Assembly: GCA_964578835.1 (NCBI GenBank)
Contig: CAZOEL010000001.1
Span: forward strand, 101,264-165,263
Reading direction: 5' to 3'
From: CAZOEL01 sp964578835
GTDB taxonomy: Bacteria > Desulfobacterota > Syntrophobacteria > Syntrophobacterales > Syntrophobacteraceae
Length of the DNA: 64,000 nt
Shown here: positions 35,341 through 44,661 of the stretch, piece after piece
Layout: every line of letters begins with the position of its first letter
Numbering within the stretch: position 1 is the stretch's first letter
Program-made: the position numbers and the translations under genes
Notes under the pieces: generated by a model
The model's database searches: none
The model's input: the letters and a program-made list of their open reading frames with translations, nothing else
Told to the model about the DNA's origin: nothing

Positions 35341-36366
35341 ATGAATCGCTCTATCAATTTGCAATTATCGAAGGAGGCAGGAATGCGCCTCCTCGTGGGA
35401 TTCAACGGCCTGACGTTTGCTGAAGAGCTCAAGCTCCTCATGAAGGAGTACAAAATCGGGGGAATCGTTTTGTTCAAGCGCAATATCCAGAGTCCCGATC
35501 AGCTGCAGGAGCTTCTCGATGAATCGCGGGATTACGCCGAAAAGAGTCTCGGCTTTCCGCTCCAAATCGCCATAGATCAGGAAGGCGGGCCAGTGCAAAG
35601 GCTCATTCCTCCCTTCACTCAGCTTCCATCCGCCCAGGAGTTGAGCCAGGAAGGACCGGAGGCTGTGGTCCAGTGGACGACTCGATCCGCGGAGCAACTA
35701 CGCAAGCTGGGAATCCGCATTAATCTTGCGCCGGTTCTGGATGTGGCGCCTGGGAAAGAATCTCATTTCATGGAGGCCCGGTCGCTTGGAACGGATCCTG
35801 AACGGGTCGCAGAATTGGGGCGGTTATGGATTGAGACTCTTCAAAAGAATGGCGTTTCCGCCACCGCCAAGCATTATCCCGGCCTGGGGCAGGCTGAGCT
35901 CGACCCTCATCATTTCGCTCCGGTTATCAATCATGAGGACGATATTGCTCTGGAAAAGGACCTCGTTCCTTTCAAGGAGGCAATTGCCGCCGGGGTTCAC
36001 TGCGTGATGACTTCTCATGCGCTCTACCCATTCCTGGACGCTCGTTGGCCAGCCACCCTGTCTCCCGAGATAAACCACGCCTGGCTTAGAAACCGCCTTG
36101 GCTTTGAAGGCGTTCTGCTGAGTGACGATATGGACATGGCGGCTGTTTCGGAAAAGTACTCCTGGGAAGAGATGGTGAGACAGGGACTCTTGTCGAGCAT
36201 AGACTTTTTTCTTCTTTGCCAGAAATTGGAAAATATCGAACCCTTTTATCGCGCGCTTAGAGACGCTATCGCAAGCTCTCCGCCTCTTGCGGATGCGGCT
36301 GGCAAGTCGGCGCGGAGAATCGAGCGTCTTTGTCGCCTCCAAAATGTGGCTATGAGCAAAGGGTAG
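35341..36366 (+). CDS. nagZ: glycoside hydrolase family 3, beta-N-acetylhexosaminidase (NagZ-like)
   Basis: 341 residues. Removes N-acetylglucosamine from muropeptides in cell-wall recycling if a true NagZ. Motifs: AIDQEGGPVQRL (about 78-89), ATAKHYPGLGQAELDPHH (about 177-193, a variant of KHFPGHG...DSH) and LLSDDMDMAAV with the nucleophile Asp at 262 or 263. No signal peptide, as for cytoplasmic NagZ. It begins 10 bases after the permease stop with AAAGGTAAAAG upstream, so it belongs to the exporter operon. Confidence 0.88.
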   Translation: MNRSINLQLSKEAGMRLLVGFNGLTFAEELKLLMKEYKIGGIVLFKRNIQSPDQLQELLDESRDYAEKSLGFPLQIAIDQEGGPVQRLIPPFTQLPSAQELSQEGPEAVVQWTTRSAEQLRKLGIRINLAPVLDVAPGKESHFMEARSLGTDPERVAELGRLWIETLQKNGVSATAKHYPGLGQAELDPHHFAPVINHEDDIALEKDLVPFKEAIAAGVHCVMTSHALYPFLDARWPATLSPEINHAWLRNRLGFEGVLLSDDMDMAAVSEKYSWEEMVRQGLLSSIDFFLLCQKLENIEPFYRALRDAIASSPPLADAAGKSARRIERLCRLQNVAMSKG

Positions 36367-36425
36367 GGGACTTGGCGTCTTCGAATCCTTGCTTCAACGC
36401 TTGATAGCAGCAGGTATCTCAAGAG

Positions 36426-37949
36426 ATGAAACCGATCCGGCTGATGTATGCAAAAAATATCATCTCAAGGAGGACGGGAGACGTCCGCCAGGAAATCGAT
36501 CTGCTCATCCTGGTCCAAAACATCTCTTATCACAAAGATATTGAAGTCCGCTGGGCCGCCGAAGATCGGTCATGGAAAAGAGAGAGGGCTTTCCATTTTT
36601 TTCAGCTGAGCCCGGAGCTCGAATTATGGAGAGCGAGAATTGTCGCCATTGCCTCCCATGGGCGTTCTCTGCCGGGAAGCATTCGGTTTGCCCTGCGCTA
36701 CAAAGTGGGTGGCAAAGAGTATTGGGACAATAATCATTCATCGGATTATTCGATCGAAGCGGATTCGGGAGTAATCGTCGGCGGGAACATCCCTCTTTTG
36801 AATGTAGGGTTTTGTCGAAGGCTCGAGAGAGGCCAGAGACTTTATCCCGTTAGCGTCGCCGTCCATCGATCCCTCAGACCGAAACAAATGCATGTGGTAT
36901 GGACTACGGACAATTGGAAGACCTATGGCCGGACTCCTTGCCTGTACTATATGGATCATTGGCTCCGATCCTCAGGGAGCAGAGCTCCCAATCCCAATAA
37001 ATACGGTTGGGAAATCCGGTCCGGTCAAATAAGGATGGATGACGCCTATCGATTGGAATATGCCGTTTGTTGCGATACCGCAAGTGGAGAACTTTGGGAT
37101 AATAATTTCGGGAGGAATTATCTCGCCAGGCGCGACAGTCTTAAGATCGTGACGCTCAATCTCCATTGCTGCCAGGAAGAGCGTCAGGATGAGAAATTTT
37201 CTGTAATCGCCAAAGCCATAAGCGACCTTCGCGCCGATATCGTCTGCCTCCAGGAGGTTGGCGAGAACTGGAACGGCGGAGCGGGAGACTGGCAATCCAA
37301 TGCGGCCAGGATCATCCGGGATCGTCTCAAGAGAAGCCATAATCTCCACTATAACCTTTATACGGACTGGTCTCATATCGGCTTCGACAGATATCGGGAA
37401 GGAGTCGCCATACTTAGCCGCTTCAAGATTCTCGATAGAGATGCGGGATACGTTTCGAGGAGCCGCAGCTTTCGCGATATACACGCAAGAAAAGTCGTCA
37501 TGGTCCAGGTTCATGTCCCTTACATGGGTCTCGTCAATGTCTTTTCGGTCCATCTCAGCTGGTGGGAAGACGGTTTTCGAGAGCAGTTCGACAAGCTGAG
37601 TAATTGGGCGAACCGCCGGCACACAAGCGATGTGGCTGCGACGTTGCTGTGCGGCGATTTCAACGCCAAGGCAGGCGCTGAGGGATACTCGCGGATTGTG
37701 GAAACCGGGGAATATGAAGATCAATTCCTCAAATCGTCCTCGAAGGATGTTTTCAACCGGGTATTCGGAGACAATGCGCGAGACGTTCTCGGAAATCTCC
37801 TGGCGAATGACCATAGGATTGATTTTGTGTTCATGAAAAAGGAAAGCAAATTGAAAGTCGTCTCGGCAAGGGCTCTCTTTACGCAACATGACTATGGAAG
37901 AGTTTCGGATCATGAAGGGTATTTTGTGGAATTCGAGCCGTCATATTGA
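36426..37949 (+). CDS. CBM21-like modules fused to an endonuclease/exonuclease/phosphatase domain
   Basis: 507 residues, no signal peptide. Two N-terminal modules (about 10-115 and 125-235) each end in a YWDNN/LWDNNFGRNY motif and have an IEVRWAAEDRSWKRE or VVWTTDNWKTYGR strand, as in glycogen/starch-binding CBM21. The C-terminal ~265 residues are a complete EEP domain: TLNLHC (about 243), Glu in LQEVGENW (about 276), SVHLSWW, CGDFNAKAG (about 408), DHRIDFVF and VSDHEGYF (about 493). A metal-dependent phosphodiesterase or nuclease is likely; substrate unknown. It follows nagZ by 59 bases. The combination is unusual in bacteria. Confidence 0.82.
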   Translation: MKPIRLMYAKNIISRRTGDVRQEIDLLILVQNISYHKDIEVRWAAEDRSWKRERAFHFFQLSPELELWRARIVAIASHGRSLPGSIRFALRYKVGGKEYWDNNHSSDYSIEADSGVIVGGNIPLLNVGFCRRLERGQRLYPVSVAVHRSLRPKQMHVVWTTDNWKTYGRTPCLYYMDHWLRSSGSRAPNPNKYGWEIRSGQIRMDDAYRLEYAVCCDTASGELWDNNFGRNYLARRDSLKIVTLNLHCCQEERQDEKFSVIAKAISDLRADIVCLQEVGENWNGGAGDWQSNAARIIRDRLKRSHNLHYNLYTDWSHIGFDRYREGVAILSRFKILDRDAGYVSRSRSFRDIHARKVVMVQVHVPYMGLVNVFSVHLSWWEDGFREQFDKLSNWANRRHTSDVAATLLCGDFNAKAGAEGYSRIVETGEYEDQFLKSSSKDVFNRVFGDNARDVLGNLLANDHRIDFVFMKKESKLKVVSARALFTQHDYGRVSDHEGYFVEFEPSY

Positions 37950-38016
37950 TCGCTCACCCGTTTGAGTGAAGGAATCGGCTCTCCGGGCGCCTACAAGAAT
38001 CCCTTTCCTTTCATCC

Positions 38017-38044
38017 TTGACAAGACCCAAAATAATCCTATTTC
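38017..38044 (+). promoter_or_regulatory. possible promoter for the phospholipase D-like gene
   Basis: TTGACA (38017-38022), 16 bases, TATTTC (38039-38044) in the 176-base gap before the PLD-like gene. The -10 hexamer is poor. If used, that gene has its own transcript in addition to any read-through from upstream. Confidence 0.35.
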
Positions 38045-38125
38045 TCATATTTAGCGGTAGTTGCAGCCGTATGCGAGCTACTTGGACCATCGTCTCAGAA
38101 CCTTCTCGAGCCGGGGCTCCACCTC

Positions 38126-39742
38126 ATGATGCAAACAACGCCAATGGATGTGGAATATGCTGAAACATACGCGCACCCTCTCGATGGTGAGCTCGGGCCG
38201 AGCGTGCGGGCTTCGAACGATCTCAAAGAGGCGTTTTATATAAGATGGGGCCGAGTCTCATTCGAGATTTTTCGGGGATTGGAAGCCAATCTAAAAGTGG
38301 TTCTGAAAGTCTACAGAACTGACGGCGTTTGCGAGCGTTTCATCGTGGATACCGATCCTTACGATATCAATTGGAGCTCCCATAAAAGGATAACCAGGGA
38401 TTTTTACGTCCATCCGTTTCCTCTTAAGCAAGGGAGGCTGACCTGCGTCAAGTTTTCATACATAGTCCACTTCAAAGAGCGCTCCATCCCATCCCGGCAT
38501 GACTACATCTTCATGGATGGCCGCCATTTCGAGGACGACCGAACACGCCGAAGGCAAATCACCAACGTCTGGGCCACCGACAACGCTTATCGAACGAAAG
38601 AGCTGGAGGCGGCTGTTTTGCAGAGAGATGTGGACTGGCACAATCATCACTTCGAGTCTTTGAATATAATACCCAAGTTTACCAGGGGCGTTCCTCAGCA
38701 TCCCTACCATCCGAAACGTTACATCCACGACCGCATCGATGAGGCCATCAAAAGAAAGGATGATGGTGTTGAGGGAGCGCATGTCATCAAGGTTTGCGTG
38801 GATTGCATCGACGATGGGGACTTCATAAACCATCTCATCCTCGCCAGTGAAAAGGGAGTCGATGTGTCGTGCATAGTCGACTGGCGCAAGATGACGCTTA
38901 CAAACAGCGATAATTACGCCCGCCTGAAAAAGTCCGGAATTGAGCTGTTGGGAGTATTCTGCACGCCCAAAGACCCCCTGATCGAAGTGGCCCCGGATAT
39001 GCACAACAAGTTTATCATCTTCGGGGAGGAAGATTGCATCCTCGGTTCTTTCAACATTACCTTCGAGAGATGGTGGGCAAACTGGGAATCAGGGTGCTCG
39101 TTTCACTCCAAAGGGGTCTGCCGGCTTCTCGATAACATCTTCCAAAGCGTTCGAGGCGGTGTGATACAGCGCTACGGGATCGATCCTCTCAGTCGCTTCA
39201 ATCTCTTGTATACTTTCGGGCGGCACGCCATGCTCAATGGCAGGCGCTACAGGCCACATCATGCGATCATATCCGAAATCCACAGGGCGAAATCATCCAT
39301 CAAAGCCGGTCTTTTTCTGATTGGAGAGCTTCAAGGCGAACATGGCGACAGCGTTGTCGACGCTCTTATATGGGCAAAGAATAGAGGAGTGGAGGTTCAC
39401 CTTATTTTCAACGGCCACATGGCGAGGCAGGGCGATCCTTCCAAAGAATATGCGATGGAAGCTGAGCTTAAACGTCCACTCCTGCCCGCCATTTCCCGCC
39501 TGAAAAACGCCGGCGTTTGCATATCTCTGGCCTATGGCCTCCATGATCGCAAGGTTCCCTATTCGCCGCTGCATTCCAAGTATTGCATCATAGACGAACA
39601 TATCGTTCTGGACGGGAGCTTCAACTGGTATAACACGTCTGTGTTCTCTCACGACCTCATGGTCGTCGTCGACAGCCGGGATGCGGCTCGTCTCTATCTC
39701 TATGAGTTTGATCTGATACTTGCATCTTTCAGGATCTTCTGA
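38126..39742 (+). CDS. phospholipase D-like protein with two HKD motifs
   Basis: 538 residues, no signal peptide. An N-terminal beta-rich part (about 20-150) is unassigned. Then two PLD half-domains: MHNKFIIFGEEDCILGSFN with His293, and LHSKYCIIDEHIVLDGSFN with His near 484, both with the HxK...GSxN layout of PLD nucleases/transphosphatidylases. The first motif has glutamates where the classical aspartate stands. Such proteins cut phosphodiester bonds of DNA or phospholipids. Directly follows the CBM21-EEP gene on the same strand; two different phosphodiesterase folds side by side suggest a shared process. Start codon not firmly set (two adjacent ATGs). Confidence 0.85.
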   Translation: MMQTTPMDVEYAETYAHPLDGELGPSVRASNDLKEAFYIRWGRVSFEIFRGLEANLKVVLKVYRTDGVCERFIVDTDPYDINWSSHKRITRDFYVHPFPLKQGRLTCVKFSYIVHFKERSIPSRHDYIFMDGRHFEDDRTRRRQITNVWATDNAYRTKELEAAVLQRDVDWHNHHFESLNIIPKFTRGVPQHPYHPKRYIHDRIDEAIKRKDDGVEGAHVIKVCVDCIDDGDFINHLILASEKGVDVSCIVDWRKMTLTNSDNYARLKKSGIELLGVFCTPKDPLIEVAPDMHNKFIIFGEEDCILGSFNITFERWWANWESGCSFHSKGVCRLLDNIFQSVRGGVIQRYGIDPLSRFNLLYTFGRHAMLNGRRYRPHHAIISEIHRAKSSIKAGLFLIGELQGEHGDSVVDALIWAKNRGVEVHLIFNGHMARQGDPSKEYAMEAELKRPLLPAISRLKNAGVCISLAYGLHDRKVPYSPLHSKYCIIDEHIVLDGSFNWYNTSVFSHDLMVVVDSRDAARLYLYEFDLILASFRIF

Positions 39743-39818
39743 AATAAGGCGATTAGGTGAGCCCAAAGCCTTAGACTGCACAGTTTCCTAAACGGCAGCG
39801 ATGGCGGAGCATCAGTCA

Positions 39819-39906
39819 GATGCTGGATGCCAGGCGTCGGACAAAATCTTCCAGACTCATGCCTACCCGGTTTTTACCAAGCATCCGGACTCCGGCATCC
39901 AGCATC
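39819..39906. repeat. 88-base imperfect palindrome
   Basis: GATGCTGGATGCC (39819-39831) is exactly inverted at 39894-39906; the stem can continue inwards with interruptions (CGGA near 39838-39841 with TCCG near 39884-39887). It lies in the 295-base gap between the convergent PLD-like and rsmG genes, where nothing else is recognisable. It may be a dispersed repeat or a two-way transcription end. Confidence 0.65.
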
Positions 39907-40037
39907 TCTTGGAAATAGACGCGGATTTCCGCCGAGAAGCACTAGTACTGTTCGGCTGATTTGCCGTGCCGGTTTGGGATGGATAGGACCCGTCGGCCAG
40001 CACGTAGGAACTGGTACAGGACTTCCGCGTAGCTGTA

Positions 40038-40742
40038 CTAGATTAGCTTTCGCCAGGCGACAAGATGACGCGGCGTTTCAATCATGGGAAGGTTGTAGGC
40101 GCATTCTTGCAGGAATTCGATGCGAGAGCCTTCTTCGCTTGCGTCTACATCCCGAATGTCCGTTCCGCAGCGAGGACCTGCCCACCAGGCGAATTGCCCG
40201 CCATTTTTCAGAATCTTGGAGCTGAAGTGTGAGAGGTGGCCTGGCTCGATTCGTACGGCTCTCATGGTGATTAGATCATAGTTCGTGCGGGGATGCTGGC
40301 CGGGTAGCCGGGAGAAATCCTCCCATCTGCCTTGAAGCGCCCATAGGTTGGGGAGCTTCAAACGGGAGAGGAGGACTCGAAGGAAGCTCGTCTTCTTGCG
40401 GTTGGCTTCCAGGAGCACCATATGGAGCTCCGGGTTGAGAATCTTCAGAGGAACGCCGGGAAAACCCGCTCCGGTTCCAAGGTCGAGCGCTAGACCGGAG
40501 GTGGGAAGCCATCGGGAAGGAATGATCGAGTCGAGGATGTGGCTGATCAATATTTCGTCGATGTCGGTCAGGCGCGTGAGATTGTGCTTTCGATTCCATT
40601 CAAGCATCAGCTCGACATGGATGAAGCAAAGCTCAGCCTGATTGCGCGAGAAAACGATATTCTCGTTCAAAGTCAAATGGAGGAGCTTTTCAATGAAGTC
40701 TTCTTTGTTCATATGCGTAAGAGCAAAGTCAGCTTGTTCCAT
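40038..40742 (-). CDS. rsmG: 16S rRNA (guanine-N7) methyltransferase G
   Basis: 234 residues; methylates G527 (E. coli numbering) of 16S rRNA using S-adenosylmethionine. The methyl-donor site is ALDLGTGAGFPGVPLKI (about 89-105), and HNLTRLTDIDEILISHILDS before it and MRAVRIEPG after it are typical of RsmG/GidB. The start could be the ATG at 40742 or the ATG at 40712; neither has a strong ribosome site. Last gene of the conserved rpmH-to-rsmG cluster. Confidence 0.92.
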   Translation of the reverse strand: MEQADFALTHMNKEDFIEKLLHLTLNENIVFSRNQAELCFIHVELMLEWNRKHNLTRLTDIDEILISHILDSIIPSRWLPTSGLALDLGTGAGFPGVPLKILNPELHMVLLEANRKKTSFLRVLLSRLKLPNLWALQGRWEDFSRLPGQHPRTNYDLITMRAVRIEPGHLSHFSSKILKNGGQFAWWAGPRCGTDIRDVDASEEGSRIEFLQECAYNLPMIETPRHLVAWRKLI

Positions 40743-40801
40743 CCAGGACGCAATGTTGTCAAATCTTCGCAGCGGCAGGGGGGAAGCTGTATGTTGAAGA
40801 G

Positions 40802-42208
40802 CTATTTGCCGATGCAGAATTGGGAAAATATGCGATCCAGAAGATCGTCGCTGCTGTTTATGCCCAAAATGAGCTCGAGCTGTATCCGAGCCGCACGCAG
40901 CTCGAAGCTGATCAGCTCGCTGAAGCCTCCGCCATGAAGGTGCTCGACAGCCTTCTCAATCGCTTGCGCCGCAAGTTCAAAGCACTCCTTCTGCCTCAGG
41001 TTGGGAATGATCATTGACCTGCATCCTTCGAGAGGAGCGCGGATGAACGTTTTTTCGAGATAATCCCTCAGGCTTTGAATATCAGAGGGTTTGTGGACAG
41101 ACATATTGAAAATAGGGCTTCTATCATCGACAAGGGCTTCGATCTCTTTGAGGCTTATGACTGCCGGAAGGTCGGCTTTGTTGACGATAACGGCAAATTT
41201 CCCGGATTCTATCGCCTTGAAGACATCGAGATCTTCTTTAGAGAAAGCGCGGCTTCCATCCAAAAGCCACAGAATCGCGTCCGCTTCTTCGATGGACTTC
41301 ATCGCCCTTTCTATGCCCATAGATTCGATGGAATCCGGCTCGCTTCGGATGCCCGCCGTGTCGAGGATTCTAACCTGCACTCCGGACAGCAGGAAGCCGG
41401 CTTCAATGACATCTCGAGTGGTGCCCGGGATGGGCGATACGATGGCTCGATCTTTTCCGAGCAAAGCGTTGAGCAGGGACGATTTTCCTACATTCGGCCT
41501 GCCAACGAGAACGAGGGTAAGCCCCTCTTTGAGAATGCGACCGGAATCGTATTGGTCAATAATTCGCTTGATCGGAGCCAGAATGTCGCTTCGCAGGGTC
41601 GCCGCCATGGCGCTGTTCAGGGAGGAATCCTCATCGGATTCGATGTCATCGCTGAAATCCATTACAGCTTCCATTTCCGCTTCAAATCGGAGAAGAAGGT
41701 CACGGAATTCAAGGACCATCTTCTTGAGATCGCCTTGCAGCATACGGTTGGCCATTTGCAGGCCGGTTGCTGATTTCGATCGGATGACGTCGGCAACCGC
41801 TTCGGCCTGAGAGAGATCGATGCGGCCGTTGAGAAAGGCTCTGCGTGTGAATTCGCCGGGAGAAGCAAGCCTTGCTCCCTGAGCGAGCACCAGCTCGAGA
41901 ATGCAGTTGAGAGCGGCGTAACCGCTGTGGCAGTTGATTTCGACGACATCCTCGCGGGTGTAGGTCCGGGGAGCGGCCATATAGCTGAGAAGCGCTTCGT
42001 CGATGGCTTCATGCGTAACGGGATCAACGATCGACCCGTAGTAGATGCGGTGGGACTTCAACGTTTCAACCGGCTTATGAGGCCTGAAGAGATTCTGAGA
42101 TATCGCGAGCGACAAAGGACCGCTGATTCGGATAATCCCTATCCCGCCTTCTCCGGGAGGGGTGGCGAGGGCGCAAATGGTTGCATCGTCAAAAGATTGA
42201 AAGCTCAT
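40802..42208 (-). CDS. mnmE: tRNA modification GTPase MnmE
   Basis: 468 residues. With MnmG it modifies the wobble uridine of certain tRNAs. N-terminal formyl-THF-binding domain with VEINCHSGYAALNCILEL (about 90-108), G domain with P-loop GRPNVGKSSLLNALLG (about 236-251), TTRD switch and DTAGIR, NKAD, and the C-terminal FCIGK with the catalytic cysteine. Complete and normal in length. Lies between jag and rsmG on the same strand. Confidence 0.96.
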   Translation of the reverse strand: MSFQSFDDATICALATPPGEGGIGIIRISGPLSLAISQNLFRPHKPVETLKSHRIYYGSIVDPVTHEAIDEALLSYMAAPRTYTREDVVEINCHSGYAALNCILELVLAQGARLASPGEFTRRAFLNGRIDLSQAEAVADVIRSKSATGLQMANRMLQGDLKKMVLEFRDLLLRFEAEMEAVMDFSDDIESDEDSSLNSAMAATLRSDILAPIKRIIDQYDSGRILKEGLTLVLVGRPNVGKSSLLNALLGKDRAIVSPIPGTTRDVIEAGFLLSGVQVRILDTAGIRSEPDSIESMGIERAMKSIEEADAILWLLDGSRAFSKEDLDVFKAIESGKFAVIVNKADLPAVISLKEIEALVDDRSPIFNMSVHKPSDIQSLRDYLEKTFIRAPLEGCRSMIIPNLRQKECFELAAQAIEKAVEHLHGGGFSELISFELRAARIQLELILGINSSDDLLDRIFSQFCIGK

Positions 42209-42224
42209 CGCGCAGACAGCATCG

Positions 42225-42914
42225 CTATTCTATGGATTGCTCCTCTCCTTCTTTGGCGGTGGTTGGAGCCGCCTTTCTGCCCCTCTTCACGGGATAGATG
42301 ACAACGCGCCTCAAATTGCCTTCCCCCTTGCTCTTGGTCCTGACTTCGGAGTCTTCTTTCAGTGTGAGATGAATGATGCGGCGGTCTTGCGCATTCATGG
42401 GACCAGTAGTGAGGGGACGGCGGGTTTTCTTGACCTTCTCCGAAAGCTCCTGCGCCAGTTCCACAAGGCTCGATTCGCGCTTGGATCTGTAATTTTCAGT
42501 GTCGACAATTACGGAAACATTCTCGCCCGATTCGCGTTGGAGAATCTTGTTGACAAGGTACTGGAGCGAGTTGAGGGTTTTGCCTCGCTTCCCGATAAGG
42601 AGCCCTGAGCCGTTGCTGATGATATTAAGACAAATGTGGTTTTCCCGGACGTCGGACTCGATGACGGTGGGGACATCGACATGCTTGAGAATCTCGGACA
42701 ATATGTCCTTGGCGTTTTGAGCGACGGCTTCAAAAGGCATCTTCTTGGTTGTGACGCGGATCTTCGCTTTTTTTGCTCCCACGATCCCGAATATTCCGGA
42801 TGAGCCTTTGGACAGGATTTCAATTTCAAGCTTTTCTTGAGGCAGCTTGAGCTTTTCGCATGCCAGAGCGATTGCATCCTCGACAGATCTTTCTTCGAAT
42901 TCAAGAGTTGACAT
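42225..42914 (-). CDS. jag: Jag/KhpB-family RNA-binding protein (SpoIIIJ-associated)
   Basis: 229 residues. Three parts: N-terminal Jag domain (STLEFEERSVEDAIALAC), a KH domain with ISNGSGLLIGKRGKTLNSLQ (about 112-131) and an R3H-type C-terminus with DRRIIHLTLKEDSEVRTKSKG (about 185-205). Binds RNA and affects cell-envelope processes in Gram-positives; here it is next to yidC as usual. The ATG at 42914 is chosen because GGAGGA lies five bases upstream; an earlier in-frame codon adds 14 unconserved residues. The C-terminal tail is basic then acidic. Confidence 0.93.
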   Translation of the reverse strand: MSTLEFEERSVEDAIALACEKLKLPQEKLEIEILSKGSSGIFGIVGAKKAKIRVTTKKMPFEAVAQNAKDILSEILKHVDVPTVIESDVRENHICLNIISNGSGLLIGKRGKTLNSLQYLVNKILQRESGENVSVIVDTENYRSKRESSLVELAQELSEKVKKTRRPLTTGPMNAQDRRIIHLTLKEDSEVRTKSKGEGNLRRVVIYPVKRGRKAAPTTAKEGEEQSIE

Positions 42915-42976
42915 GACTCCTCCGTAAGTTCCTGAGACGAACGCGTTTAAAAGCATATGGAGCGAGGAGGTAAAAG

Positions 42977-44644
42977 CTATGCACTACGATTGATCCAGTA
43001 CTGTTGAGCGATGGACAAGACATTGTTCACCAACCAGTATAACACAAGACCGGAGGGAAAGTTGATAAAGAAAACCGTAAAAATAACCGGCATAAGGAGC
43101 ATGATCTGCTCCTGTCTGGGGTCTCCGGTCGTAGGAGTCATCTTTTGCTGGATGAACATGGAAACGCCCATGAGTATGGTCAAGACCGGAAGCCCTCCGA
43201 GATAGGGAATATCAAAGCCGATATGGAGGCGGTCGGGAGCTGTGAGATCGTTCATCCACAGCATAAAGGGCTGATGACGGAGCTCGACGGCGCCGTTGAG
43301 CATGCGGTATAAGGCAAAGAAAACGGGAATCTGCAGGACCATGGGAAGGCAGCCCCCCAACGGGTTTACCTTGTATGTTCGGTAAAGCCCCAAGAGCTCT
43401 TGGTTCATCTTCTCCTTGTCGTCTTTGTATTTCTCTCGCAACTGCTGGATTTTCGGCTGAATCTTCTTCATGCTCTGCATGGATTTGAAGCTGTGATGCG
43501 TCAAAGGCCAGAAAAGAATCTTGATGAGAACCGTGAGCATGATGATGGCGACGCCATAGTTGTGAAAGAATTTATAGAAAGCGTGGAGAACGTACACAAG
43601 CGGTTTTGCGATAATGGTGAACCAGCCGTAGTCGACGGCCTGCGCCAGGTTGTGCTCGGCTTTTGCGAGCTGGCTCAGTTCCTTTGGGCCGAGATAGAGG
43701 CGCAAATTGAAGGTCTTTGATTGGTTGGCGCCGATCTGAAATGGATCGGTCAAATAAACGACCTGGATCAGTTGTGTTGCGGAATCGAGTACCCGGGGCA
43801 CAATCTGGTAGCCCACATCATCGATGGGAACAAGAGACTGAGTGAAGAAGTTGTTCTCATAGCCAACCCAGCCGAGGGGCGATTTGAAAGTAACATCGTT
43901 CTTGAGAAGATCTTTCACGGGATAGTTTGCCGTAGCGCCCTTCTCAAAGACTGTCAGTTGGGACGGGTTGTACGATGATTCCTGGGCCGGGTCGGTGTAC
44001 GGTTGGAAATAAAAGCTGACGCCAAGCTGGTCCAGCAGGCTCTCCTGAGACAGATTGTCGACCTGCACTTGCATATCGATTACATAACTGTCCGGCTGTA
44101 AATTGAAAGTTTTGATGAGGCGAACTTTGTCCGGAACCTCAGTGGAAAAGGAGATGCTGGGTGACGCGTCGTTGGGGCCGATCGTGATATTAGAAGGGGC
44201 TTGACTCTCGAATTTCCGGGTCGATAACTGAAGATCCTGGTGCTGGAGCAGATCCACGGCTACTGGTAGGTAGCCGCTCATGCGAGACGGAGCAAGCTCC
44301 ATTGGCGGCGATTGCGGATCGACGGTTTCACGAAATTGCTTGAGCTGAAATGAATTGATGCGAGCGCCGGGAGCGAGTATCTGCATCTTGTAGAGGGATG
44401 ACTCGATCGTCCAGCTTTCAAAATGCTGGTCAAGATGCGTTAGGCGCTCTTCAGGAAGGCTTTGAGGAAAAGGCGCCTGGGACGATGGCGCCGGCTGCTG
44501 AGATTGGGAGGCAGGCGGAGGCGTGGCTGGAGTGGTTTGTTGTTGTGGGGGCGTTTCAACCGGACGCATCAGGCCGAAGTAGTATTCCCAAAATACAAGA
44601 ACCAATAAAGATAAAACAATAGCGATTAAAGTCCTCTTTTCCAT
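42977..44644 (-). CDS. yidC: membrane protein insertase YidC
   Basis: 555 residues. Inserts and folds inner-membrane proteins. N-terminal helix MEKRTLIAIVLSLLVLVFWE, a Pro/Gln-rich linker (about 35-70), a large periplasmic P1 domain, and the conserved C-terminal insertase with SMKKIQPKIQQLREKY (about 375-390), NPLGGCLPMVLQIPVF and the last helices. The ATG at 44644 fits the standard N-terminus and has GGAG upstream; the frame stays open 100 codons further but that part overlaps yidD and is a shadow. Neighbours yidD and jag are the typical ones. Confidence 0.96.
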   Translation of the reverse strand: MEKRTLIAIVLSLLVLVFWEYYFGLMRPVETPPQQQTTPATPPPASQSQQPAPSSQAPFPQSLPEERLTHLDQHFESWTIESSLYKMQILAPGARINSFQLKQFRETVDPQSPPMELAPSRMSGYLPVAVDLLQHQDLQLSTRKFESQAPSNITIGPNDASPSISFSTEVPDKVRLIKTFNLQPDSYVIDMQVQVDNLSQESLLDQLGVSFYFQPYTDPAQESSYNPSQLTVFEKGATANYPVKDLLKNDVTFKSPLGWVGYENNFFTQSLVPIDDVGYQIVPRVLDSATQLIQVVYLTDPFQIGANQSKTFNLRLYLGPKELSQLAKAEHNLAQAVDYGWFTIIAKPLVYVLHAFYKFFHNYGVAIIMLTVLIKILFWPLTHHSFKSMQSMKKIQPKIQQLREKYKDDKEKMNQELLGLYRTYKVNPLGGCLPMVLQIPVFFALYRMLNGAVELRHQPFMLWMNDLTAPDRLHIGFDIPYLGGLPVLTILMGVSMFIQQKMTPTTGDPRQEQIMLLMPVIFTVFFINFPSGLVLYWLVNNVLSIAQQYWINRSA

Positions 44645-44661
44645 ATGCGGAATGCTCCATG

